DNA of 64,000 bases, taken from assembly GCF_025947065.1 (NCBI RefSeq), contig NZ_CP109994.1, forward strand, positions 930,001 through 994,000, written 5' to 3'. A program made the translations under genes and the position numbers. Below are positions 43,305 to 51,774 of this stretch, one piece after another. Under the pieces are notes generated by a model that was given only the letters and a program-made list of their open reading frames with translations, searched no databases and was not told the DNA's origin. Positions within the stretch are counted from its first letter, which is position 1. Each line of letters begins with the position of its first letter. The DNA is from Flavobacterium sp. N1736 (GTDB lineage Bacteria > Bacteroidota > Bacteroidia > Flavobacteriales > Flavobacteriaceae).

Positions 43305-43733
43305 ATGGAAAGAAGCATTAAACATCAGTATTTCTTTGCCCATACTCCTGAAAAGGTTTGGCAATACTTAACCAACTCCGATTTGATGGAGCTTTGGCTT
43401 ATGAAAAACAATTTTCAACCTGTTGTGGGAACTGACTTTCAGTTTAGAATAAACCCGATTGAAAGTTTAAATTTCGACGGTATTTTTTATTGTACCGTAT
43501 TAGAAATTGAACCTTTTAAAAAACTCTCCTATTCGTGGAAAGCAGGTCCGGGCGAAGGCAAGATTACACTTGATTCTGTTGTAATCTGGAAATTAGAACC
43601 AACCGCCGAAGGCACCAATGTTTTTCTCGAACATAATGGTTTTGCCAAAGAAGAAAATCTTGGTTTTTTCGATGGTTTCAATCATGGATGGGTGGAGAAA
43701 TTCGAAAAAATCGCCAACTTAATAAACGCATAA
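43305..43733 (+). CDS. SRPBCC (AHSA1-type) domain protein
   Basis: A 142-residue START-like fold protein: SIKHQYFFAHTPEKVWQYLT at the N-terminus, LSYSWKAGPGEG in the middle, and VFLEHNGFAKEENLGFFDGF before the C-terminal helix. AHSA1/SRPBCC proteins bind hydrophobic ligands or proteins, and none is indicated here. It is coupled to an ArsR gene 1 base downstream. The pair, SRPBCC followed by ArsR, is a common bacterial operon and is controlled by the double operator just upstream. Confidence 0.9.
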   Translation: MERSIKHQYFFAHTPEKVWQYLTNSDLMELWLMKNNFQPVVGTDFQFRINPIESLNFDGIFYCTVLEIEPFKKLSYSWKAGPGEGKITLDSVVIWKLEPTAEGTNVFLEHNGFAKEENLGFFDGFNHGWVEKFEKIANLINA

Positions 43734-43734
43734 A

Positions 43735-44061
43735 ATGGCTATACCAACTCTAGATGTGTTTCAGGTTATTGGAGATCCAAGCAGAAGAAAAATGCTGCTG
43801 CTGCTTTGTGAAGATCGCCTGACAATCAATTCGCTTGCGGATCATTTTGATATGAGTCGGCCTGCGGTTTCAAAACACGTTAAAATCCTGAATAATGCAG
43901 GTTTTATTGCGATAGAAGACAGCGGACGCGAGCGTTATTGCAGTCTGAAAAAAGACGGTTTTGAAGAACTAAAAACATGGATTTCGTATTTTGACCAATT
44001 CTGGGGCGCTAAACTGAAAAAGCTAGAATCTTTAATGGATGATACTAAATTGCCGAATTAA
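43735..44061 (+). CDS. ArsR-family transcriptional regulator
   Basis: A 108-residue winged-helix regulator. DPSRRKMLLLLCEDRLTINS leads into the helix-turn-helix LADHFDMSRPAVSKHVKIL, and SGRERYCSLKKDGFEEL forms the wing. The CxC metal site of arsenic sensors is absent, so it probably does not sense metals and instead regulates the SRPBCC gene through an unknown signal. The two GTAACT-N4-AGTTAC palindromes at the promoter are the likely target. Confidence 0.93.
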   Translation: MAIPTLDVFQVIGDPSRRKMLLLLCEDRLTINSLADHFDMSRPAVSKHVKILNNAGFIAIEDSGRERYCSLKKDGFEELKTWISYFDQFWGAKLKKLESLMDDTKLPN

Positions 44062-44080
44062 AATTAGAAGTTTTAACACA

Positions 44081-44184
44081 AAGAACACAAAGGTTTACGC
44101 AAAGTTCACAAAGTGATATTCACAAAGCTTTGCGAACTTTGTGTTTTTACAAAGCTCTGCAAATTAAAAACTCTTTGTGTTCTT
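44081..44184. repeat. inverted repeat, AAGAACACAAAG arms
   Basis: Arms at 44081-44092 and 44173-44184 pair perfectly, with further internal CAAAG/CTTTG pairs (TTCACAAAGC, CTTTGCGAACTTTG). It is a non-coding intergenic repeat of the same style as those at 43116 and 46819. Confidence 0.65.
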
Positions 44185-44228
44185 AGCGGTTAAATTTTTA
44201 TCGGAATTATTGGTGAATTTATAAAAAA

Positions 44229-44672
44229 TTAACGTTTACTTTTTAATAATTCAGATGTGGCAATAATTGGCAAAATAACAGAACTCAAATAGGTGTCTTT
44301 CCACATTGTAAAAAGCATTCCGCGCAAAGTGGAATATGAGATGCCTAAAAGAGTAGAAACAAAGATTCCGCTGAATAAAGGTTTTTCATTACTAATTTGA
44401 TATTGATCTTGTAAATCTTCAATTTTAAAAATGAAATCTACTTCATAATTGCCGCCCTGATTGATATTTTTGTCTTCAGTAACAGCAATTACATCCAGAA
44501 AAAGCCTGATTTTAACAACTTCCTTTTCTAAATTATGCATTATATTATGAGAAACTATAATATCGTAAAAAGGATTTTTATTCAGCTTATCAGCAGATAA
44601 TATAGTATTTTGTTTTTCCCATTTTATACTCGTTAAATGAATTTTTGATGGTACTATTTTATTATCATCCAT
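44229..44672 (-). CDS. SecB-like chaperone of a toxin-antitoxin-chaperone module
   Basis: This 147-residue protein reads like SecB: a beta-rich first half (VVKIRLFLDVIAVTED, NYEVDFIFKIEDLQ) and a final segment, ISYSTLRGMLFTMW followed by LSSVILPIIATSELL, that aligns with the SecB region from PYAREC through NLAPVNFDALF. SecB is a tetrameric cytosolic chaperone. SecB-like proteins encoded beside toxin-antitoxin pairs protect the antitoxin. It is third in a tight three-gene unit, 3 bases after the antitoxin. Similarity is remote and judged by eye. Confidence 0.65.
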   Translation of the reverse strand: MDDNKIVPSKIHLTSIKWEKQNTILSADKLNKNPFYDIIVSHNIMHNLEKEVVKIRLFLDVIAVTEDKNINQGGNYEVDFIFKIEDLQDQYQISNEKPLFSGIFVSTLLGISYSTLRGMLFTMWKDTYLSSVILPIIATSELLKSKR

Positions 44673-44675
44673 AGC

Positions 44676-45065
44676 TTATGAAACTTTTTTATCTAAGCTG
44701 TTTTCAGTAGAAAATACCTCTGAATTTTCAAAAAGAGTATCTTCCGGTTCTTCCTGACCTATGTGTACTTTTAAGTAAACATATTCTTTTTGAGTTTCAA
44801 TATGAATGATATCGATTCCAAGAACAGTTTCAATTTTAGTAATTGTTTTTGTCGTAAAAGTATGTGTACCAGTTAGCCATTTACTTATTTCAGATGGTTT
44901 TTTATCCAGTAATCGGGCTAAATCAGCAGGTTTTAGACCTCGTTCTTTAAGTAATTCCTGAATTTTATTAGCGATAGCAAGATTTTTTTCTACCAGTTTG
45001 GCTATTTCAGGGCTTCCATTTTCGTCAAGCCAGTTGTCTATAATATTATTTTTTGGGAATTTCAT
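44676..45065 (-). CDS. XRE-family antitoxin with C-terminal extension
   Basis: A 129-residue protein. The helix-turn-helix covers about residues 30-85 (KIQELLKERGLKPADLARLL, KPSEISKWLTG), like HigA-type antitoxins. After it a ~40-residue hydrophobic-then-acidic tail (YVYLKVHIGQEEPEDTLF) is longer than a minimal antitoxin needs. In toxin-antitoxin-chaperone systems such a tail is the segment that the SecB-like chaperone binds. The neighbours are a putative toxin 5 bases upstream and the chaperone 3 bases downstream. It probably also represses the operon. Confidence 0.85.
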   Translation of the reverse strand: MKFPKNNIIDNWLDENGSPEIAKLVEKNLAIANKIQELLKERGLKPADLARLLDKKPSEISKWLTGTHTFTTKTITKIETVLGIDIIHIETQKEYVYLKVHIGQEEPEDTLFENSEVFSTENSLDKKVS

Positions 45066-45070
45066 AGTTT

Positions 45071-45595
45071 TTAGAATTGTAGTTTTAAATCATCATCACA
45101 ACTGATTTCTGTAAAATCATTATTCCAGGTGATGTCTTGATTGGCAAAAGCTTTATCGATAGCTTTTGTGAGCTGGTTTGCTGCTTTAAAAGGTTTCCTA
45201 ACATTGGGACAATCTTGTGGATAATGACAAGTTTTAATATCACCGTTAAATAAAAATACTACATTTTCATTAGCTCTTAAACAATATAAACGAATGTTAT
45301 TCGCTTTATTTTCACCATCTTCTGTATAATTTGGTTCTCTATCCTTGCCCTTTGGAGGTAAAGCCGAAGCATCTGCAATTTCTCCCTCAGGTCTGAATAA
45401 ATGCGATTGAGCACCGTATTTATTTCCTATTTGTTTTAGCCATGCCAAAATATGATCTAATTTCTTCTTATTATGTAGTGTATGATATGCTACAAACTCT
45501 TCAAAAAGTGAACTTTCAGATTCGTCTATACAAACAGAATAATAAGAAACCTTATTATATTGTGCAATTGGTTTTATCTTCGCAAAAGTATTCAC
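45071..45595 (-). CDS. putative RelE/HigB-like toxin
   Basis: A 174-residue protein, first in the operon with the XRE antitoxin. The core NNIRLYCLRANENVVFLFNG, followed by a helical C-terminus (ANQLTKAIDKAF), resembles the beta-sheet of RelE/HigB-superfamily mRNA interferases. The length is greater than usual for that family, and the catalytic residues cannot be assigned by eye. The start is GTG at 45595. It directly follows the stop of a nine-codon in-frame ORF (45596-45625). Confidence 0.6.
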   Translation of the reverse strand: MNTFAKIKPIAQYNKVSYYSVCIDESESSLFEEFVAYHTLHNKKKLDHILAWLKQIGNKYGAQSHLFRPEGEIADASALPPKGKDREPNYTEDGENKANNIRLYCLRANENVVFLFNGDIKTCHYPQDCPNVRKPFKAANQLTKAIDKAFANQDITWNNDFTEISCDDDLKLQF

Positions 45596-45625
45596 TTATA
45601 AGTTATTTTCCAAATTATTATTCAT
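45596..45625 (-). other. nine-codon leader ORF in frame with the toxin gene
   Basis: The reverse strand reads ATG, eight more codons (MNNNLENNL) and TAA at 45596-45598, immediately followed by the GTG of the toxin gene in the same frame. It could be a coupled leader peptide that limits toxin translation, or an old toxin start separated by a nonsense codon. Confidence 0.4.
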
Positions 45626-45805
45626 CTTTAAGTTAACTTTGTATTATTTACCTTATAAATATATTGATTAATTTACATTTTTTAGGATTTAAGAAATAAA
45701 ACTTTGCGAACTTGTGTAAAACCTTCATGCTATTAGCAGTTAAATCTTTACAGTTTTATAAATTAAATTGATATTTACTTATCTTTATAAAATAAAATTA
45801 TAATC

Positions 45806-46777
45806 ATGACGATTCAGCAATTAAAATATATTGTAGCCTTAGACGAAGAACGCCATTTTGCAAGGGCAGCCGAAGTTTGTATGGTTACACAACCCGGACT
45901 TACGATTCAGCTAAAAAATCTGGAAGAAGAAATTGGAATCAAAATTTTTGATCGCAATAAAGTGCCGCTCACACCAACCTTATTAGGAACAGAGATTATC
46001 AATAAAGCCAAAAAAATTCTACGTGAAGCCGATGAGATTCGGGATTTTGTGGTTAACGAAAAAAATCTGTTGGAAGGAGAGTTAAAGCTTGGAATCATTT
46101 CGACTTTATCGCCTTATCTTATTCCGTTGTTTATAAAAGCAATGAAAGAAGCGGCTCCGAAAGTGCATTTTATTATCAGAGAATCGAACACGGGACAATT
46201 AATGAAGGATTTAGAAACCGGCGCGCTCGATGTTGTGATTATGGCGACACCAACAGGAAATCCGAATTTAATTGAACATCCTATTTTTAAAGAGCCTTTT
46301 GTAGCCTATTTGAATGAATTGCATCCAATGGCAGATCATGATTTTTATGAATTGCAACCTGGGGACAAAACCGAATTATTACTGCTTCATCATGAATTTT
46401 GCTACAATGCACAGCTTTTGGACATCTGCGGTTTAAAAAATTCAGATAAAATAAAAGAGCAGTTTACGTATGACATCAGTTCGATTGAAACCTTAAAAAA
46501 TCTGGTTCGCGCACAATTGGGTTTTGCAATTATTCCGCAGCTTTCTATTTTAAACGAAGCAACATCAAAGCTCTTTAAGCCTTTTAAAGAACCAATTCCG
46601 GTACGAGAAATTAGTCTGGTGGTTTCAGATTCTTTTTCTAAGAAATTATTACTGGAAAAAATGAACGAAGCCATTTGGAATTGCCTTCCGGATTCGCTTA
46701 AAAAAGATTTTGCGTATCGAAAAATCCGTTGGAATGATTCGCCTTATTTTGTGAAAGCGGTTAGTAAATATATGTAA
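45806..46777 (+). CDS. oxyR: OxyR-type hydrogen peroxide regulator
   Basis: A 323-residue LysR-family regulator. The N-terminal winged helix reads HFARAAEVCMVTQPGLTIQL. In the effector domain Cys199 and Cys208 (HHEFCYNAQLLDICG) fall at exactly the positions and spacing of the peroxide-sensing disulfide of E. coli OxyR. It should activate antioxidant genes after oxidation. The katE-like catalase at 3.4 kb and the OsmC-like gene at 47.9 kb are candidate targets, but no binding site was identified. A terminator follows at 46782. Confidence 0.92.
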   Translation: MTIQQLKYIVALDEERHFARAAEVCMVTQPGLTIQLKNLEEEIGIKIFDRNKVPLTPTLLGTEIINKAKKILREADEIRDFVVNEKNLLEGELKLGIISTLSPYLIPLFIKAMKEAAPKVHFIIRESNTGQLMKDLETGALDVVIMATPTGNPNLIEHPIFKEPFVAYLNELHPMADHDFYELQPGDKTELLLLHHEFCYNAQLLDICGLKNSDKIKEQFTYDISSIETLKNLVRAQLGFAIIPQLSILNEATSKLFKPFKEPIPVREISLVVSDSFSKKLLLEKMNEAIWNCLPDSLKKDFAYRKIRWNDSPYFVKAVSKYM

Positions 46778-46781
46778 TAGA

Positions 46782-46812
46782 AAAGCCTGACCGTAAAGTC
46801 AGGCTTTATAAT
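46782..46812. terminator. intrinsic terminator after oxyR
   Basis: AAAGCCTGAC and GTCAGGCTTT form a stem around CGTAAA, with AT-rich flanks, 5 bases after the oxyR stop. Confidence 0.8.
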
Positions 46813-46818
46813 TTTTTA

Positions 46819-46949
46819 AACACATAGAAACATAGTTTTTCTTTGACGATAAAGACGTTTCACTTGTTTTAACAAACATAGTTAGCTATGTGACTTGAGA
46901 GAAGTGAAACGCTTTTTTTAAAGTACTAAAAGCTATGTTTCTATGTGTT
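46819..46949. repeat. 131-bp inverted repeat, AACACATAGAAACATAG arms
   Basis: 17-base arms at 46819-46835 and 46933-46949 pair perfectly. Inside are further pairs, with CGTTTCACTTG near 46856 facing GAAGTGAAACG near 46891. The whole element could fold as one long hairpin. It is a non-coding interspersed repeat between oxyR and the convergent hydrolase gene. Confidence 0.7.
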
Positions 46950-46958
46950 GAATATAAA

Positions 46959-47756
46959 TTATTGTTTTTTAGACGCAGCAATTATAACTTTTGCAACAGC
47001 TTCAGGCTGTGACATGAAAACCACGTGACTTCCTTTTATTTCAGTAATTTTTGTGTTAGAACGTTTGTACATCGCACGCTCAATATCAGGATTGATACTT
47101 TTGTCTTCTGTCGCTACAATTCCGTAAGACGGTTTGTCTCTCCAGGCTGCTTTTGTAACTGGTGTAAGGAAACCTTTTGCGTGAAAAGCACCTTGCGAAG
47201 CATACATAAAATCGGCTTGTTCTTTGCTGATATCGGCTGCAAAACCAGCATGATATTTTGCTTTATCATAATACACAATTCCTTTATCATCTACTGGTAA
47301 TACACCATTTTCAGGAGCAGGAGGCGCAGTTTGAAGCCATTGTACAGTTGTTTCTCCGTTATCTGGCTGTAAAGCTGCTACATAAACCAAAGCTGCTACT
47401 TTTGGATGATTTCCGGCTTCTGTAATTACAGTTCCGCCCCATGAATGTCCAACTAAAACAGTTGGTCCGTCTTGTTTGTCAAGAGCTAAATTTGTTGCAG
47501 CAACATCATCTTCAAGAGAGCTTAACGGGTTTTGAACGATAGTTACATTATACCCTTTTTTGGTTAAAACTTCGTAAAGTGCTTTCCATCCTGAACCGTC
47601 AGCGAAAGCGCCGTGAACCAATACCACATTTTTAATTTGCGGTGCAGCAGTTTTAGCTTGTGCACTGGCATTTACAGCAGTAAATAATAGACTTAAAATT
47701 AAAGCGGCAAACAAGAAATAACGATTCAATTGTTCTTTTACATATAGTGTTTTCAT
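46959..47756 (-). CDS. exported alpha/beta hydrolase
   Basis: A 265-residue alpha/beta hydrolase with a signal peptide (hydrophobic segment at residues 12-30, ASA-Q cleavage). The oxyanion-hole motif is LVHGAFADGSGW. The nucleophile is Ser105 in VGHSWGG, the acid is probably Asp in ATEDKSINPD, and the histidine is in GSHVVFMSQPE. It resembles the small esterase-like hydrolases annotated as ester-bond or hydroxynitrile-lyase-like enzymes. The substrate is unknown and the location is the periplasm. Confidence 0.9.
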   Translation of the reverse strand: MKTLYVKEQLNRYFLFAALILSLLFTAVNASAQAKTAAPQIKNVVLVHGAFADGSGWKALYEVLTKKGYNVTIVQNPLSSLEDDVAATNLALDKQDGPTVLVGHSWGGTVITEAGNHPKVAALVYVAALQPDNGETTVQWLQTAPPAPENGVLPVDDKGIVYYDKAKYHAGFAADISKEQADFMYASQGAFHAKGFLTPVTKAAWRDKPSYGIVATEDKSINPDIERAMYKRSNTKITEIKGSHVVFMSQPEAVAKVIIAASKKQ

Positions 47757-47760
47757 AATT

Positions 47761-47866
47761 TAAGATTTTAGAATTAAGATTTTAGAATTAAGATTTTAGA
47801 TTTTAAAATTGAAATTGATTTTTGAAATTGTTATTGTAATTGTAATTGTAATTGTTATTGTAATTA
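47761..47866. repeat. two short tandem repeats between hydrolase and osmC
   Basis: Nearly three copies of the 14-mer TAAGATTTTAGAAT run from 47761 to 47800, then a TTGTAA hexamer tract runs from about 47826 to the end of osmC. Both are simple repeats in a spacer of about 100 bases between two reverse-strand genes. They would be prone to length change. Confidence 0.75.
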
Positions 47867-48280
47867 ATTCAAGGTAACAGCTAAAGTAATTTCAGTGTTT
47901 AATAATTTTGAGATTGGACAAATTTCTTTTGCTTTTTGTGCCGCTTGTTGAAAATCTTCTGCAGAAATTCCAGGTACTTTTCCGGTCAATTCCAATTGAA
48001 TTAAAGTGATAGTTCCGTCTTCGAAAGTAACTTTTGCTACTGTATCTAAATCTTCGGGAACAAAACCTGCTTCAGATAATAAAAAGCTCAATTGCATGGT
48101 GAAACAGCCAGAATGTGCCGCTGCGATTAATTCTTCAGGATTTGTTCCTACACCTTGATCAAAACGGGTTTTGAATGATAATTGTGCTTCGTTTAATGTT
48201 GTGCTTTGTGTACTAATAGTTCCTTTTCCTTCCATTCCTGTACCTTTCCAATTTGCGTTTGCTCTTCTTGTAAATTTCAT
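47864..48280 (-). CDS. osmC: OsmC-family peroxidase
   Basis: A 138-residue peroxiredoxin-like protein. The two catalytic cysteines are C59 in AAHSGCFTMQLS and C121 in KEICPISKLL, and the N-terminal pattern (RRANANWKGTGMEGKGTIST) is that of OsmC rather than Ohr. OsmC reduces organic hydroperoxides in the cytoplasm with dithiols. It lies near oxyR with one hydrolase gene between, so it belongs to the same oxidative-stress neighbourhood. Confidence 0.93.
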   Translation of the reverse strand: MKFTRRANANWKGTGMEGKGTISTQSTTLNEAQLSFKTRFDQGVGTNPEELIAAAHSGCFTMQLSFLLSEAGFVPEDLDTVAKVTFEDGTITLIQLELTGKVPGISAEDFQQAAQKAKEICPISKLLNTEITLAVTLN

Positions 48281-48629
48281 GATTTCTATTTTTTAAAGTT
48301 GTTTTTAAATTACTCAAATCAATTGTTTGATTTTGATGAGACAAATTTATGGCGAACATGTTTATTAATCAAATTAATAATTTTTAAGTGTCATTAAAAA
48401 TATTTATAATCATGTGCTATCAATAGAAATTGTAAAACTAAATTTTAATATATATTCTATTTTATATCAGCATATAGCATCCATAATGCTGTAATTAAAC
48501 TTTAGTTTATTTTTTAAAAGCAAATAAATAAACTATTATTTACATTTTTTAAACTTTTGTTTGTTAAATATTAGTTATTGTAAGAAATTATTACCAAGTT
48601 TACCTCATTAATATTAAAATGAATTTAAC
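48281..48629. other. AT-rich intergenic region upstream of susC
   Basis: 349 bases between the divergent osmC and susC genes. It should hold both promoters, but I found no exact TAnnTTTG with a correctly spaced TTG. No ORF or strong hairpin is present, and neither an anti-sigma nor a hybrid regulator gene accompanies the SusC/SusD pair. Confidence 0.5.
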
Positions 48630-51600
48630 ATGAGGGTAAAATTTAAATGGATCTTGACATCAATATTGATGCTGATCATGCAGGTTTCTTATTCACAAGA
48701 AAAAAGAATTTCCGGGACTGTCTCAGATAACACAGGACCAATACCGGGAGCAAATGTTGTTGTAAAAGGTACAAAAAATGGTATTCAGACAGGTTTGAAT
48801 GGCGATTATCTTGTAAAGGCTAAAACGGGCGATGTTCTTGTGTTTTCTTTTATGGGAATGCGCGATGTAATGGTTACTGTTGGCACTTCATCCGTCGTTA
48901 ACGTGACATTGCAGGAAGATGGAAAGGTGTTGGACGATGTTGTAGTTGTTGCGTATGGCAAGGCAAAAAAGTCTTCATACACAGGATCTGCCACTCAAAT
49001 TAAGTCGGAACAACTAGAAAATCGACCCTTAACGAATGCACTTTCTGTTTTAGAAGGAAGCACTTCGGGAGTTCAGATTCAAAGTTCGTCAGGACAGCCG
49101 GGCGCAGCACCAGAAATTAGAATACGCGGATTTAGCTCCATTAATGGCTCAAATGATCCGTTGTATATTGTAGATGGAGTTCCGTTTGCGGGCGATCTCA
49201 GCAACTTAAATTCCAATGACATTGAGAGTCTTACGGTTTTAAAAGATGCTTCTTCGACATCACTTTATGGGTCAAAAGCGGCAAACGGCGTCATCATTAT
49301 AACCACCAAAACAGGAAAATCATCTAAAGATAAATTTTCACTGAATATGAGTACGGGCATGACTTCGAGAGCTATTAAAGAATATAGCAGGGTAAATGCG
49401 TATGATTATTATCCGTTAGAATGGGAAGCGATTCGCAACAGCAGACCAATGGCAACTGATGCACAACTTGCTGCGGCAAATACCTATGCATCGGCAAGAG
49501 TTCCGGTTGTATTGGTAACAAATCCGTTTAATGTTCCAAGCGCCAGTATTGTTGGTACAGATGGTAAATTAAATCCAAACGCACAATTGTTATATCCTGA
49601 GGATTTAAATTGGGAAAAACAGATTGAAAGAGCAGGGTTTCGTCAAAACGTAGATTTCTCCTACCAGGGAAAATCTGAAAAATCGAATTATTTTGCTTCT
49701 TTAGGCTATTTAAATGAAGAAGGATATATACAAAAATCGGGTTTTGAAAGAACTACGGGACGACTGAATTTAAATACAAGTTTAAACAATTGGTTTAAAA
49801 CGGGAATAAATATTTCGGGAACTTTAACGAATACTAATTTGGCGGTTGACGGTGTAAATGATTCATCGGCTTTTAGTAATGTTTTTAGAACCATACGTTA
49901 TATGGGACCCATATTTCCGGTTTTTGATCATGCTCAAAATGGCGATTATGTATTAGATGCAAATGGTGACAAAGTATATTCGACTACAAGAGCATCGGGC
50001 GCATCGAGTGGGCGAAATATTGTTTACGAAACATTAAATAATACTGATAATGAAAAGGGATTGGCTTTATCTGCAAGGACTTATTTTGAAATTAGTTTTT
50101 TAAGAGATTTTAAATTCACTACAAATGTTGCTATCGATAAGACTTATTTTAACAGAACATATTCATACAATACTTTAATTGGAGACGGTGCTCCTGTAGG
50201 TTTAATGAGTAAAGAAGATGAAATTTTAACCGGTTTTACTTCTAATCAATTATTGAATTATTCTAAGAAAATAGGAGACCATACTGTTACGGCAATGTTA
50301 GGTCATGAGAGTTTTAATTATGATGAAAATTGGACAAGCGGCGTTAAAACAGGTCAGGTTGTTCCCGGCATTATAGAGTTTATAAACTATGCAACTACTA
50401 CAAATTTAGAGTCATATACAAGAAATTATGGAACTGAATCTTATTTTTCAAGAGTTGGATATGATTATAAGGATAAATATATTTTCTCGGCATCATTTCG
50501 CAGAGACGGATCTTCAAAATTTTCTAAAGAGAACAGATGGGGAAATTTTTGGTCTTTTGGCGGAGCCTGGGTACTTTCTAAAGAAAATTTTCTAATTGAT
50601 AATGCTATAATTAATGATTTAAAACTACGCGCGTCAATAGGAGAGGTTGGAAATGATTCTCATACCAATAATACACGTTTGAATTTTTATGTAAGCCAGC
50701 CAACGTTTAGTCTGGGTTATGATAATGGCAGCGAGGGCGGAATTATTACGAATGCTGCAGCTGCACCCAATTTGCAATGGGAAGTGAATACGCAAAAAGA
50801 TCTGGCGGTAGAATTTGGTTTATTTAAAAACAGGCTAAAAGGAACTGTAGAATATTATAACCGAAATACGGACGGGCTTATATTTTCGGTTCCAAATCCA
50901 TTGTCTTCAGGTTTAGACAATAGAGTAGAAAATATAGGTTCTATGTTTAACAGAGGTTTTGAGGTTTCATTGGATGGCATAATTTTAAAAACCAATGATT
51001 TTTCGTGGAGTTTAAATATAAATGCATCTACTATTTATAATGAAATTACAAGTTTGCCTCAAAAAGAAATAATCACCGGATCGAAAAAATTGGCTGTAGG
51101 GCAGTCTATTTACGATTATTGGCTGAGAGATTGGTATGGCGTTGATCCTGCAGACGGATACGCTTTATACGTCTCCAATCCTGATTTAATGGTGGCGAAT
51201 GACCCAACAGGGCGCGTTGTAAACGGTGTTAATGTTACAACAGATCAAAATAAAGCTGCCTATCATTATGCAGGTTCTGCAATTCCGGATTTGTTTGGAA
51301 GTTTTGGTACCGCTTTTAAATATCTCGGACTTCAGTTGGATGTTCTGTTTTCGTATCAATTGGGAGGTTTGATGTACGATTCAAACTATTCCGGATTAAT
51401 GCATACGGGAAATAATTACGGATCTGCTTTTAGCACAGATATTTTAAACAGATGGCAAAAGCCCGGAGATATTACTGATGTTCCGCGATTGGATATTAAT
51501 AGAAATACGCAATCTTCTGCAGGTTCTGACAGATGGTTAAAAGGATCTGATTATTTGAATTTAAGGCAGATTAATTTATCGTACAAATTACCTACAGATC

Positions 51601-51770
51601 TGGTATCGAAACTTGAAATTGATAATGCCACTATTTATATCAATGGCGAAAATCTTTTATTATTTACAAAACGTCAGGGAATGGATCCAACCCAAACCTT
51701 TAACGGAACAACGCAGAATAGATATATACCATCACGAGTAATTACGATGGGCTTTAATTTAAATTTTTAA
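48630..51770 (+). CDS. SusC/RagA-type TonB-linked outer-membrane transporter
   Basis: This 1046-residue protein has a signal peptide, a carboxypeptidase-regulatory-like domain at residues 27-95 (RISGTVSDNTGPIPGANVVV), a plug domain (ITTKTGKSSKDKF at its end, with DPLYIVDGVPF) and a C-terminal beta-barrel ending in MGFNLNF. It imports oligomeric nutrients across the outer membrane with TonB energy. SusD follows at 4 bases. No glycoside hydrolase or peptidase is adjacent, so the substrate is unknown. A RiPP cluster follows the pair, which hints at peptide transport or export. Confidence 0.95.
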   Translation: MRVKFKWILTSILMLIMQVSYSQEKRISGTVSDNTGPIPGANVVVKGTKNGIQTGLNGDYLVKAKTGDVLVFSFMGMRDVMVTVGTSSVVNVTLQEDGKVLDDVVVVAYGKAKKSSYTGSATQIKSEQLENRPLTNALSVLEGSTSGVQIQSSSGQPGAAPEIRIRGFSSINGSNDPLYIVDGVPFAGDLSNLNSNDIESLTVLKDASSTSLYGSKAANGVIIITTKTGKSSKDKFSLNMSTGMTSRAIKEYSRVNAYDYYPLEWEAIRNSRPMATDAQLAAANTYASARVPVVLVTNPFNVPSASIVGTDGKLNPNAQLLYPEDLNWEKQIERAGFRQNVDFSYQGKSEKSNYFASLGYLNEEGYIQKSGFERTTGRLNLNTSLNNWFKTGINISGTLTNTNLAVDGVNDSSAFSNVFRTIRYMGPIFPVFDHAQNGDYVLDANGDKVYSTTRASGASSGRNIVYETLNNTDNEKGLALSARTYFEISFLRDFKFTTNVAIDKTYFNRTYSYNTLIGDGAPVGLMSKEDEILTGFTSNQLLNYSKKIGDHTVTAMLGHESFNYDENWTSGVKTGQVVPGIIEFINYATTTNLESYTRNYGTESYFSRVGYDYKDKYIFSASFRRDGSSKFSKENRWGNFWSFGGAWVLSKENFLIDNAIINDLKLRASIGEVGNDSHTNNTRLNFYVSQPTFSLGYDNGSEGGIITNAAAAPNLQWEVNTQKDLAVEFGLFKNRLKGTVEYYNRNTDGLIFSVPNPLSSGLDNRVENIGSMFNRGFEVSLDGIILKTNDFSWSLNINASTIYNEITSLPQKEIITGSKKLAVGQSIYDYWLRDWYGVDPADGYALYVSNPDLMVANDPTGRVVNGVNVTTDQNKAAYHYAGSAIPDLFGSFGTAFKYLGLQLDVLFSYQLGGLMYDSNYSGLMHTGNNYGSAFSTDILNRWQKPGDITDVPRLDINRNTQSSAGSDRWLKGSDYLNLRQINLSYKLPTDLVSKLEIDNATIYINGENLLLFTKRQGMDPTQTFNGTTQNRYIPSRVITMGFNLNF

Positions 51771-51774
51771 TATT

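Noticed and set aside
46819..46949. Inverted repeat as the ends of an insertion sequence
   Set aside because: The interior is only about 100 bases with no transposase; it is an interspersed hairpin repeat.
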